A DNA stretch of 60,774 nt from Bailinhaonella thermotolerans (GTDB taxonomy: Bacteria > Actinomycetota > Actinomycetes > Streptosporangiales > Streptosporangiaceae): NCBI RefSeq assembly GCF_003594875.1, contig NZ_QZEY01000029.1:1-60774 (forward strand). The letters are read 5' to 3'. Below the pieces are notes generated by a model that ran no database searches, had not been told where the DNA came from, and saw only the letters and a program-made list of their open reading frames with translations. A program made the translations under genes and the position numbers. Each line of letters begins with the position of its first letter. Position 1 is the first letter of the stretch. Positions 52,890 to 60,774 of the stretch are shown piece by piece.

Positions 52890-54296
52890 GTGCCCGTGCC
52901 TCCCGGTCTCACGCTCAAGCCGTTCCGCGGCGTCCGCTTCGACGTCCCGGACCTCGCCGCCGTCACGTCACCGCCCTATGACGTGATCGACGCCGACGCG
53001 ATCCGCGCGCTCCGCGACATCCATCCCAACAACATCGTCCGCCTGATCCTTCCGGGGCGGGGCGAGCAGGCGTACGGCGAAGCCGCCCGCACGCTGCGCG
53101 CCTGGCTCGCCGACGGCCCGCTCAAGGTGGACGACACGCCCGCGCTGTACGTGTACGAGCAGCGCTCGGCCACCGGTGTGCTCCAGCGCGGCCTGATCGG
53201 CGCCCTCGCCCTGAGCACGCCCGAGCAGGGCGTCGTCCTCCCGCACGAGAACGTCATGCCCGGCCCGGTCGCCGACCGCCTGACCCTCATGCGCGCGACC
53301 GAGTCCAACCTCGAACCGATCTTCCTCCTGTACGACGACGCCCCCGCCGGCCCCGCGTCCGCCCTGCCCACCCTCGGCACGACCCCGGACCCGGCCCCCG
53401 GACAGGCCCCCCGACCGGTCTCCGCGCCCGGTACGGCGGAGCCCGGCGCGGCCCGGCCCGGCGTGGCGGCCGACGACGGCGCCAGCCGTACGGGAGCTGC
53501 GGGCAGGATCGTGGACGAGGTGGCGACGACGCGGGCGCCGCTGGCGGAGACCGCCACCGCGGACGGCACGCGGCACCGGCTCTGGGCGGTCACCGACCCC
53601 GGCGAGCTGCGCGAGATCGCGGACGACCTCCGCACCCGCCGCGCGCTGATCGCCGACGGCCACCACCGTTACGCGACGTACCTCGCCCTTCAGCGCGAGC
53701 AGCACGCCGCCGGGCGCGGCGCGGGCCCGTGGGACTACGGACTGGCCCTGCTGGTGGACGCGAACTCCTATCCGGCCGACCTGAAGGCCATCCACCGCGT
53801 CATCCCCGGCCTGCCCCTGTCCGAGGCCGCCGCCAGGGCCAAGGGCGCGTTCCAGGTCCGGGACATGGACGACCTCCCCTCGGCTCTGCGCGCCCTGGCC
53901 GAGTGCGGCCGCCGCAGCCCGGCGTTCCTCCTGGCCGGCGAGGACGGCCTCCGCCTCCTCACGGACCCCGACCCCGAGCAGGTCACCCACGCGATGCCCG
54001 AGGGCACCTCGGCCCTGTGGCGCTCACTCCCCACCTCCGTTCTTCAGGAACTGGTCATTCCCCGCGTCTGGGGCATCGAGGAGACCGAGGACAACGTCCT
54101 GGTCGTGCACCACGACCCCGAGGCCGCCATCCGCCTGGCCGCCAAGACCTCCGGCACCGCCGTCATCCTGAACCCCCTGGACGTGAAGGACGTCCTGGCG
54201 CTGGCCGCCGCAGGGGAGCGGGTGCCCCGCAAATCCACCTCCTTCTCCCCCAAGCCGCGCACCGGCCTGGTGATGCGCACCTTCCCCGACTCCTGA
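52890..54296 (+). CDS. DUF1015-family protein
   Basis: 468 residues from the GTG at 52890, preceded by GAAGGGGA; an ATG at 52848 would add 14 residues. DUF1015 pattern: LTLKPFRGVRFDVPDLAAVTSPPYDVIDADAIRAL, NNIVRLILP, ALYVYEQ, GVVLPHENVMPGPVADRLTLMRATESNLEPIFLLY, IADGHHRYATYLALQ, and a C-terminal KSTSFSPKPRTGLVMRTF. A variable Pro/Ala linker lies at about 165-215. Related to the SerC-neighbour family whose biochemical role is not settled. Cytoplasmic. Confidence 0.85.
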   Translation: MPVPPGLTLKPFRGVRFDVPDLAAVTSPPYDVIDADAIRALRDIHPNNIVRLILPGRGEQAYGEAARTLRAWLADGPLKVDDTPALYVYEQRSATGVLQRGLIGALALSTPEQGVVLPHENVMPGPVADRLTLMRATESNLEPIFLLYDDAPAGPASALPTLGTTPDPAPGQAPRPVSAPGTAEPGAARPGVAADDGASRTGAAGRIVDEVATTRAPLAETATADGTRHRLWAVTDPGELREIADDLRTRRALIADGHHRYATYLALQREQHAAGRGAGPWDYGLALLVDANSYPADLKAIHRVIPGLPLSEAAARAKGAFQVRDMDDLPSALRALAECGRRSPAFLLAGEDGLRLLTDPDPEQVTHAMPEGTSALWRSLPTSVLQELVIPRVWGIEETEDNVLVVHHDPEAAIRLAAKTSGTAVILNPLDVKDVLALAAAGERVPRKSTSFSPKPRTGLVMRTFPDS

Positions 54297-54962
54297 CCCC
54301 CGGCCCCGGCCCGGCCGCGAGTTCGCCCCGGCCGGGCCCCTCCGAGACCCGCCTCCGCCCCTGACCATCCCGGCGCCGCGCCCACCCGCCCCGGAGACCG
54401 CACACCAGCGCGGCGGCCCCGCCGTACGCCCACCGCCCCCCGGCCGGCCCGGCAGCGCGCCCACCTGGTCGGCCACCGTCCGCCGACTACGGCTCCGGCG
54501 CCGCGCCCGCCCGCCCCGGCCAGGCCGCACACGAGCGCCGACCGGCCCGGCCGTGGCGTCCCCTGCCCTGGCCGGCCCGGCAGCGCGCCCACCTGGTCGG
54601 CCGCACACCCGCCCACCATGGCCGGCTCACTCGCCCTCTCCCGGTGGGCCCGCCAAGCGCACTCCCTCCGCCGGGGCCCGCCCACCATCCGCTGCGGCCC
54701 ACGGACACCGCACGCCGCGAGGCTGGCGGTGATCGCCGTGCCGGCGGCGGCGATGCGCCGAGGCGCACCGGTCGAGTCGGCCACGACCGCCCGGCCGTAC
54801 ACCGGCGCCCGGCCTGGCGCCGGCCGTACGTCCACCGGCCCTGGGCCGCCCGGCGGGCGCGCCCGCTTGCCCTGGTCGGCCGCACGTCGGCCCGGCTGGG
54901 TCTGTGCGTCCGCTTCCCGGCAGAGGCCGCATGTCCAGGGCAGCTCCGGCGCGGGGTCGCGG
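54297..54962. other. Gene-free GC-rich region with an imperfect 128-bp tandem duplication
   Basis: No supported gene in 666 bp. Two related blocks begin CGGCGCCGCGCCC at about 54372 and 54500 and both end in the same 32-bp sequence (54443-54474 and 54571-54602, containing CAGCGCGCCCACCTGGTC). The middles have diverged. A third, weaker copy may begin near 54618. Long frames on the minus strand reflect this repeat, not coding sequence. Confidence 0.6.
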
Positions 54963-55532
54963 TCAACCGGCGGGGTCGATGGATCCCGGCACCCCCGTGG
55001 TGACGGGCTCGGAGGTGGGCGCGCCGGGTTGTGGGGGCGGGGGCGGCTCTGCGTTGGGGGGTCGCTCGGTGGTGGGGGGTCGCTCTGACGCCGGGGGACC
55101 GTCCTCGGGCACGTCCTCGGGTCTTCCCCTGCGGGGAGGCGTCCGAGGGGGTGGCGCGGGGCGCAGGTGAAGGGCCTTGCCGACCTCGATCTCGTAGCGG
55201 CTGATCGTGCCGTGGGGAGACTTCCAGAAGCGGCGCCGCAGGGCCCCGTGCAGCTCCACCGTGTCGCCGGACCGCCAGCCGGCGACGGTGGCGATGACCT
55301 CGGGGTCGAAGGTGACGCATTCGAGGGCGTCGACGCGGCACCTGCTCGCGCCTCCCTCTGGGCGGCGGACCACCACGCGCCACTCGGCGAGGGTGTCGCC
55401 GGTGGGCAGGGTGCGCCGCGCGGGCTGGGTGGCCAACCGGCCGGCCAGCACCACCTCGTTGCGGTGAACGGGATCGTCCGGGGAAAGATCTCCGGGGGAC
55501 GGATTCCCGGGGAGCGGGCTCTCGGCGGACAT
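54963..55532 (-). CDS. Single-stranded-DNA-binding-like OB-fold protein
   Basis: 189 residues from an ATG with CAGGAGGAGG before it. OB-fold SSB pattern: HRNEVVLAGRLATQPARRTLPTGDTLAEWRVVVRRP, DALECVTFDPEVIATVAGWRSGDTVELHGALRRRFWKSPHGTISRYEIEVGKALHLR. The C-terminal ~70 residues are Pro/Glu-rich and lack the DDDIPF-type acidic tip of housekeeping SSB. So it is a paralogous SSB, perhaps for special conditions. Divergent from the MBL gene. Confidence 0.83.
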   Translation of the reverse strand: MSAESPLPGNPSPGDLSPDDPVHRNEVVLAGRLATQPARRTLPTGDTLAEWRVVVRRPEGGASRCRVDALECVTFDPEVIATVAGWRSGDTVELHGALRRRFWKSPHGTISRYEIEVGKALHLRPAPPPRTPPRRGRPEDVPEDGPPASERPPTTERPPNAEPPPPPQPGAPTSEPVTTGVPGSIDPAG

Positions 55533-55642
55533 GGGACCTCCTCCTGCCGTGACCTTGAGGCGTCCACTTTCTACGATGGGACGGCGGCCCCCGCGGACCG
55601 AACGGCATTCTGTGGACGACACGCCCGAACTGGAGGCTCCCT

Positions 55643-56584
55643 GTGGAAAACCCGGCCGACGCGATCACCCCGCTGGGCGGCGAGGTCTTCGAGATCGACA
55701 CGCACATGGCGGGGCTGCCCGGCATCACCGCCGGGTACCTGATCAGGGGCGATCGGCCCTGCCTGGTCGAGACCGGCACCTCCACCTCGGCGCCCGTCGT
55801 GCGCGACGCCCTCCACCACCTCGGCGTCGGCCCCGGCGACCTGGCCACCGTGGTCGTCACCCACATCCACCTCGACCACGCGGGCGGGGTCGGCGACATC
55901 GCCAGGGCCTTCCCCAACGCCGAGATCGTCGTCCACGAGAAGGGCGCCCGCCACCTCGCCGACCCCTCCCGGCTCATGGCCAGCGCCCGGATGGTCTGGG
56001 GCGACAAGCTCGACGTGCTCTTCGGCGACCTGTCCCCCACCGACGCCCACCGCATCCGCGCGCTCGGCGACACCGGCAGCATCGACCTCGGCGGCGGCCG
56101 GCGGCTGGACAGCCACTACTCCCCCGGCCACGCCAAGCACCACGTCGGCCTGATCGACTCCCAGACCGGCGACCTGTACGTCGGCGACGCCGCCGGCGTC
56201 TACCTCCCGGCCACCGACGACCTGCGCCCGGCGACCCCGCCGCCGGACTTCGACCTCGACACGGCCCTGGCCTCGCTCGCGCTCTTCCGGTCCCTCGACC
56301 CGGCCCGGCTCCTGTTCAGCCACTACGGCCCGGTCGGCGCGGTCCCGCAGGCCCTCGAACGCTCGGCCGAGGAGCTCCGCGTCTGGACCGCCCTCACCCG
56401 CCAGGCCCGCGCCGACGGACTCGACCTGGACCACGCGGTCGCCATGGTCCGCGACCGCACCCGGTCCCGCTACCGGGCCCAGCAGTCCGACGACGCCTCC
56501 GCCGAGGTCGCCGAGACCCTCAGCGGCGTCGCCTCCAACGTCGCCGGGATCATGCACTGGCTCGACCGCACCGAGAAACCCTGA
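55643..56584 (+). CDS. MBL-fold metallo-hydrolase
   Basis: 313 residues from a GTG. The beta-lactamase fold metal motif THIHLDHAGG (about residues 73-82) is complete, with later metal ligands in SPGHAKHHVGL and VGDAAGVYLP, and SHYGPVG near the end. Begins VFEIDTHMAGLPGITAGYLIRGDRPCLVETG, typical of the glyoxalase-II-like branch. A C-terminal helical extension (~230-313) is present. Substrate unknown. 42 bp separate it from the next gene on the same strand. Confidence 0.87.
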   Translation: MENPADAITPLGGEVFEIDTHMAGLPGITAGYLIRGDRPCLVETGTSTSAPVVRDALHHLGVGPGDLATVVVTHIHLDHAGGVGDIARAFPNAEIVVHEKGARHLADPSRLMASARMVWGDKLDVLFGDLSPTDAHRIRALGDTGSIDLGGGRRLDSHYSPGHAKHHVGLIDSQTGDLYVGDAAGVYLPATDDLRPATPPPDFDLDTALASLALFRSLDPARLLFSHYGPVGAVPQALERSAEELRVWTALTRQARADGLDLDHAVAMVRDRTRSRYRAQQSDDASAEVAETLSGVASNVAGIMHWLDRTEKP

Positions 56585-56626
56585 TCCCGGACTGAACCTC
56601 CGCCGGGCACGGCGCGTCCCAGGAAC

Positions 56627-57301
56627 ATGATGGCCCGCATCGCCGCCGTGCTCGCCATGGCCGCGTCCCTGGTCCTGCTCCCCACGGGCACCGCGTGCGC
56701 CTGCTCCTGCGCCGAACCCGAGCCGCGCGAGCTCGTGGCCTCGGCCACCGCGGTCTTCACCGCCACCGCCACCGGCGTCCGCCTGACCGGGCCCGCCGAG
56801 GGCGGCGGCCGGGTCGTCGCCACCCTGAGCGCGGACCACGTCTACAAGGGCGAGACGCGGGCCGAGTTCACCATGTCCACCGCGGCCCAGTCACCCGCGT
56901 GCGGCTACGCGGTCAAGAAGGGCGAGCGCTACCTGATCTTCGCCCGGACCGGCGGCTCCGGCCTGGAGACGGATCTCTGCTCGGGCAACAGAAGACTCCC
57001 CGCGGGAGACCGTCCGCTGCGCCTCACGGACGAGACGCACGGCCTGAGCCCCCTCACCGCCGACCTGATCACCGCGCTCGGCTCGCCCACCCGCGTGCGC
57101 CCCGCCTCGGCCGAGTCCCCCACCGCCCGCCCGTCGCCCACGAGCCCCGGCGAGACCACGCCCGCCGCCACGTCGTCCGCCAGGAACGTCAGCCGGAGCT
57201 CACCGCTGAACGGCGCCGGCCCCCTGCTCGCCATCCTGGCGGCCGCCGCGATCGCCGGCGGAGCCGTCGTCGTGATCGTCAGAAGGCGCCGGTCAGGCTG
57301 A
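56627..57301 (+). CDS. Exported, membrane-anchored TIMP/NTR-like protein
   Basis: 224 residues. Signal peptide (ARIAAVLAMAASLVLLPTGTACA), then a mature start CSCAEPEPRELVASATAVFTATATG, the CxC-then-beta pattern of netrin/TIMP-like OB domains in bacteria. HVYKGETRAEFTMSTAAQSPACGYAVKKGERYLIFAR and TDLCSGNRRL give two more cysteines. A Pro/Ser/Thr linker leads to a membrane anchor LLAILAAAAIAGGAVVVIV and RRRR stop-transfer. Probably on the cell surface. Inhibitor activity is not established for bacterial members. Confidence 0.8.
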   Translation: MMARIAAVLAMAASLVLLPTGTACACSCAEPEPRELVASATAVFTATATGVRLTGPAEGGGRVVATLSADHVYKGETRAEFTMSTAAQSPACGYAVKKGERYLIFARTGGSGLETDLCSGNRRLPAGDRPLRLTDETHGLSPLTADLITALGSPTRVRPASAESPTARPSPTSPGETTPAATSSARNVSRSSPLNGAGPLLAILAAAAIAGGAVVVIVRRRRSG

Positions 57302-57393
57302 CCCGCCCGGCCCGGCCACGCGACCGCCGCGCCGGCGGGCTCAGGCCGTACGCCGGAAGGACGGCCCTCGACGGGGAACGGCCGCCGAGACGC

Positions 57394-57441
57394 GAACGCG
57401 GCGCGGAGCCCTCCCCTGTGGGAGAGTTCCGCGCCGCGTTC
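57394..57441. terminator. Strong bidirectional terminator
   Basis: GAACGCGGCGCGGA (57394-57407) pairs perfectly over 14 bp with TCCGCGCCGCGTTC (57428-57441), with a second CTCCC/GGGAG stem inside. It lies between the convergent genes ending at 57301 and 57460. Confidence 0.85.
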
Positions 57442-57520
57442 CCGCTGTACGGCGGGGCGTCAGGACTTCGGCTTGCCGCCGTCGCCGGGCTCCGCCCGCG
57501 CCGCCGAGTCGGCGATGGCA

Positions 57521-57857
57521 TCGATGTCGCCGGCCTTCAGGTCCTCGACGACCTCCTCGGTCTCCGTCTCGGCCGTGTTCACCTCAAGACCGTCGCCCTC
57601 GCCCTCGGCGCTGCCGGCGGTCTTCTCCGCCTTCTCCTCGGGCCGGGCCTGGGGCTCGGGCTTCGCGGGGCGCTCCCCGGCGGCCGGCTCGGTGCGGCCG
57701 ACCTCCTCGTCCGCGCCGTCGGGACGCGAACCGCCGAGGTCCGGAGCCTGGGCCGTGTCCGCGATCGAGTCGATGTCGCCGGCCTTCAGGTCCTCGACGA
57801 CCTCCTCGGTCTCCGTCCCGGCCGTGTTCACCTCAAGACCGTCGCCCTCGCCCTCGG
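57521..57857. repeat. 88-bp direct repeat in the acidic tail of the TPR gene
   Basis: 57521-57608 and 57770-57857 are 88-bp copies differing at about one base. Each codes for the acidic segment GDGLEVNTA-TETEEVVEDLKAGDID. The copies are in the same frame, so this is an internal duplication of about 30 residues. Confidence 0.85.
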
Positions 57858-58879
57858 GGCCGGGGACGTCCTCGTCACGGGCGTCGTCCTCGTCGGCGTC
57901 GTCGGGGCGGGTGTCGTCGTCCGCCGCGTCGTCGCCTTCGGCGTCGTCCCCGGCGGTGATCCGGTCGTCGGCGAACTCCGCGTCGTCGTCCCCGGCGTCC
58001 GAGGCGAGCGCCGCGTCGACGTCGTCGTCCGCGCCCTCCTCGGAGTCCTCCGCCTCCTCGCTGTCCTCGATGTCGATGTCGTCGAGGTCGGCCAGGTCGT
58101 CGAGCGCGACGCCCGACAGCTCGGCGAAGCGCTCGGCCGCGTCGGTCTCGCCGTACTCGTCGGCCGCGGCCGAACGCGCGAACCAGTCGGCCGCCGCCTC
58201 CAGGTGCCCGGCGTCGGCGAGCGCGTCCGCGTAAGCGAACAGCAGCCGCGCCGTCCACGGCCGCGGACGCTGGTCGCGCAGCTCGGGGAGCCGCTGCAGG
58301 GTCACGATCGCCGCCTCGGCCTGGCCCATGTCGCGGCGCGCGCCGGACTCGACGATCGCCATCTCGATGCGCCCGGCCCGGTCGAGCCGCTCGGCCTCCG
58401 GCGAACGCGCCAGGTCCAGCGCGCGCTCCGGCCGGCCCATGCCGCGCTCGCAGTCCGCGATCACCGGCAGGAACGCGTCGGTCCCCATCATCCGGCGCGC
58501 GGCCCGCAGGTCGCTCAGCGCCTCCGCCCAGTGCCCGGCGCGGTAGGCGGCCATGCCGGCCGCCTCGCGCACGATGCCGATCCGGGACGCGAAGCGCCGC
58601 GCCGCCTTGGCGTGCTCGTAGGCCGCCTCGGCGTCCTCGGGCAGGATGCGCTCGGCCGCGACCAGGTGCAGGGACACCAGGTCCGCCAGGTCGTTCGGCA
58701 GGGACCGCAGCTCGGCGCGGATCTCCTTGTCGAGGTCCTCGGGACGGATGTCCACCGGGACCTCGGGCAGCCGCTCGCGGGGCTCGCGATCCACCCGCGG
58801 CGCGCGCTCGCCGTCACGCTCGAAGCGCACGCGGTCGCGCCCTTCGCCGTCGCCGCCGAACCGCGCCCGGTAGGGCCGG

Positions 58880-60060
58880 TCCCCGCCGCTACGGCCGCCG
58901 CCGTCGCCGCCCCGGTCGAACCGGTCGCGCGAGCCGTACGGACGTCCCTCGCCGGGACGCCCGGAGCGCTCCTCACGAGGACGGTAGGGCCGGTCACCTC
59001 GGCCACCCCGGTCGCCGTACGGCCGGTCGCCGCGGTCACCGTAGGGACGGTCGCCGCCGGAGGGACGGCGGTCGCCACGGTCGAAACGGTCGCCGCCCGG
59101 GCGGTCCCCGCGCTGCTGGAAGGACCGCTCACCGCGGTCGCCGTAGCCCCGGTCGTTCCGGCGGTCGTTCCGGTCCCCATAGGAGCGGTCGCCGTACGGC
59201 CGGTCGCCACGGTCACCGTACGGACGGCCGCCACCGGGACGGTCATCGCGGTCACGGTACGGCCGGTCGCCGCCCGGACGGTCATCGCGGTCACGGTACG
59301 GCCGGTCGCCGCCCGGACGGTCATCGCGGTCACGGTACGGCCGGTCGCCGCCCGGGCGGTCATCACGATCACGGAAGGGACGGTTGCCACCAGGGCGGTC
59401 GTCACGGCGGAACGGACGATCACCACCGGGGCGGTCGTCACGCGGGCGGAAGGGGCGGTCGCCACGGTCGCGGAACGGCCGATCACCCGCGGGGCGGTCC
59501 TCGCGAGGCCGGAACGGGCGGTCGCCACGGTCGCGGAAGGGACGATCGCCACCGGGACGGTCGCCACGGTCGCGATACGGCCGATCGCCACCGGGGCGGT
59601 CGGCCCGATCGCGGTACGGACGGTCGCCGCCCGGACGGTCCTCGCGAGGCCGGAACGGACGGCCGCCGCCGGCGCGGTCATCGCGGTCACGGTACGGCCG
59701 ATCGCCGCCCGGACGGTCATCACGATCACGGAAGGGACGGTTGCCACCAGGACGGTCGTCACGACGGAACGGCCGGTCGCCGCCCGGGCGGTCGTCACGG
59801 CGGAACGGACGATCACCACCGGGGCGGTCGTCACGCGGGCGGAAGGGGCGGTCGCCACGGTCGCGGAAGGCCACTTCCGGGACGGTCGTCGCGGTCGCGG
59901 TACGGCCGATCGCCACCGGGGCGGTCCCCACGGTCGCGATACGGGCGGTCACCGGCAGGACGGTCATCACGCGGCCGGAAGGGGCGATTGCCGCCGGGGC
60001 GGTCGTCACGGCGGAAGGGACGGTCACCCCGGGAGTCGCGATCGCCCCGGGAGTCGCGGT
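58880..60060. repeat. Tandem DRPGGDRP/YRDRDDRP-coding repeats
   Basis: About 1.2 kb of imperfect repeats on the minus strand, each coding for a variant of RPGGDRPYRDRDD or RPFRPREDRP. Blocks of more than 60 bp recur nearly unchanged (for example around 59340-59440 and 59720-59830). Such sequence is prone to slippage and to collapse in assembly. Confidence 0.85.
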
Positions 60061-60325
60061 CCTCGCGGGGGCGCCATTCGCGGCGGTCGTCGCGCCCGCC
60101 CTCGTCGCGGGGGCGGTCCGGCCGGCCGCCGGAGCGCGTGTCACCGTTCCGGCGGAACCCTCCGGAACCTCCCCGCCCATAACCTCCACGGTCGTCGCGG
60201 TCGCCTCGGAAGCCGCCCTCGCGGCGCTGTCCTGCTCCCGACCGGCTACCGCCGGCGCGGCCGCCCCGCTGGGCGTCGCCGCTGTTACCCCGACCGCGAC
60301 CGTCGCGGCGGCTATCTCTGTCCAC

Positions 60326-60693
60326 TGTTTTCCATTCGTAGTCGTCGTCCGTCGCCCGTCACGCCCGACGTGCCGCGCGACCCGCGCTCCCCCGCGCCCG
60401 ATGGTTGCGCCGGGTGGTATGACGCGAAGAAGGCCACCCGAGGTGGGGTGGCCCATCACTCACAGCCTAGCAAGCGGCCGACACCACACAGGACGGCTCG
60501 CCCTCCCAGACACTACCCCGGACGCACCGGATCATCGAAAGATCCTTTTCTTCGGAGCCCTCCGGAAACAACTGCCCGGGGGTTCATGGAACGGTGTCAC
60601 GGCCCCTGGTATTCCTTCGCCCGCCCGCTCTCGGCCCGCGGGTGTCGGATCAGCCTCTTTCGGCCCCTGAGCGCGCGATCGGCCGTAGAACGC
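60326..60693. other. Upstream region of the TPR gene
   Basis: No gene. A GGCCACCC/GGGTGGCC hairpin (60432-60439 / 60446-60453) sits in the presumed leader. A weak GGATC/GATCC hairpin followed by TTTT on the plus strand (60529-60549) is also present. An AT-richer segment near 60535-60560 may hold the promoter. Confidence 0.4.
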
Positions 60694-60728
60694 CGGAAGG
60701 GCCATCCCATGCCGGGATGGCCCTTCCG
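60694..60728 (-). terminator. Terminator of the rRNA operon
   Basis: CGGAAGGGCCATCCC (60694-60708) and GGGATGGCCCTTCCG (60714-60728) form a perfect 15-bp stem with the loop ATGCC, directly after the 5S rRNA on the minus strand. Confidence 0.9.
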
Positions 60729-60738
60729 TTCAAAGATG

Positions 60739-60774
60739 GTCCGGCGGCGTCCTACTCTCCCACACCCCTTCGAG
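60739..60774 (-). rRNA. rrf: 5S ribosomal RNA, 3' end only
   Basis: On the minus strand the last 36 bases read CTCGAAGGGGTGTGGGAG and then AGTAGGACGCCGCCGGAC, the conserved 3' end of actinobacterial 5S rRNA (GUGGGAGAGUAGGxCGCCGCCGGAC). The rest, and presumably 23S and 16S, lie beyond the right edge. Confidence 0.92.

Larger units (their letters stand above)
57460..60325 (-). pseudogene. Large Arg/Asp/Gly-repeat TPR protein with an internal frameshift
   Basis: From the GTG at 60325 the frame codes MDRDSRRDGRGRGN and RDRGDRPGGDRPYRD-type repeats, then loses register at about 59875 and stops at 59831. The same repeats continue in another frame from GTG 59874 through ~300 residues to a conserved domain: LDKEIRAELRSLPNDLADLVSLHLVAAERILPEDAEAAYEHAKAARRFASRIGIVREAAGMAAYRAGHWAEALSDLRAARRM, several TPR-like helices, and a long acidic tail. 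At the junction about 5 bp seem missing from one repeat. This can be a true mutation, slippage in the repeats, or an assembly error. Homologues in actinomycetes are intact RGG-like/TPR proteins of unknown role, perhaps RNA-binding. Confidence 0.75.

Noticed and set aside
58880-60060. Repeat array considered as a CRISPR
   Set aside because: Units are coding, contiguous and degenerate, without unique spacers of constant length.
57473-60670. Plus-strand ORFs coding RSPPGRSSRGRNGRS-type repeats, considered as a collagen- or silk-like protein
   Set aside because: They are the antisense of the DRPGGDRP repeats; the minus strand carries the conserved TPR domain and the natural start.

Overview
The window is very GC-rich, densely coded DNA with GTG and TTG starts and long runs of 4-bp start/stop overlaps. 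It comes from a filamentous actinomycete. Gene content (a secreted CBM2 protein, TlyA-NAD kinase-RecN-SteA-SteB synteny, a KstR2 steroid regulon, a HutC-controlled hut cluster) fits the Streptosporangiales best, but the family level is inference.

Layout. 1-7.6 kb: start of a secreted carbohydrate-binding enzyme under a TAGGAAA palindrome, an operon of three exported proteins of unknown function, a TetR regulator, small hypotheticals, and pssA-psd for phosphatidylethanolamine synthesis. 8-9.2 kb: terC behind a yybP-ykoY-type manganese riboswitch whose 3' part can pair with the Shine-Dalgarno. 9.4-20.5 kb: a conserved minus-strand block (GT4 glycosyltransferase, MurJ-like flippase, MraY/WecA-like transferase, SteB, SteA, RecN, NAD kinase, TlyA, a small protein), then an SCP2-domain protein on the plus strand. 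The expected neighbours of that block (HAD-IIA phosphatase, TPR protein, DUF1015 protein) reappear only at 50.8-54.3 kb, so about 30 kb looks inserted.

The intervening DNA is itself nested. Its outer arms are the two halves of a KstR2 regulon for steroid C/D-ring (HIP) breakdown. Left (20.5-25.7 kb): two SDRs, echA20, ipdA, ipdB, ipdC. Right (44-50.6 kb): ipdF, ipdE1, ipdE2, two PadR genes, kstR2, fadA6. Three near-identical operators (CTAACAANNGTTNGG) lie at 22221, 44835 and 48544. Between the arms sit a sugar-type C-methyltransferase with a GDP-mannose-hydrolase-like NUDIX gene; a compact P450 / 21-residue peptide / methyltransferase cassette; a reductase-hydrolase fusion; a hut histidine-utilisation operon (hutC, permease, hutU, M20 hydrolase, hutF, hutI); a frameshifted glycosyltransferase-like gene; and a STAND/NB-ARC-TPR protein.

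The most exciting item is the cassette at 28106-30223. The peptide gene at 29315-29380 encodes a basic leader followed by QAWWIW at the extreme C-terminus. A W-x-I-W end beside a P450 is the signature of the atropopeptide/cihunamide RiPPs (tryptorubin type). The WWIW core, the P450-first gene order and the adjacent methyltransferase suggest a new member.

50.8-60.8 kb: HAD-IIA phosphatase, TPR protein, DUF1015 protein, SSB-like OB-fold protein, MBL hydrolase, a membrane-anchored TIMP-like protein, and a large Arg/Asp/Gly-repeat TPR protein whose reading frame is broken inside its repeats. The window ends in the 3' end of a 5S rRNA gene (minus strand) preceded by its terminator hairpin. Start sites and functions were judged by eye without database searches.
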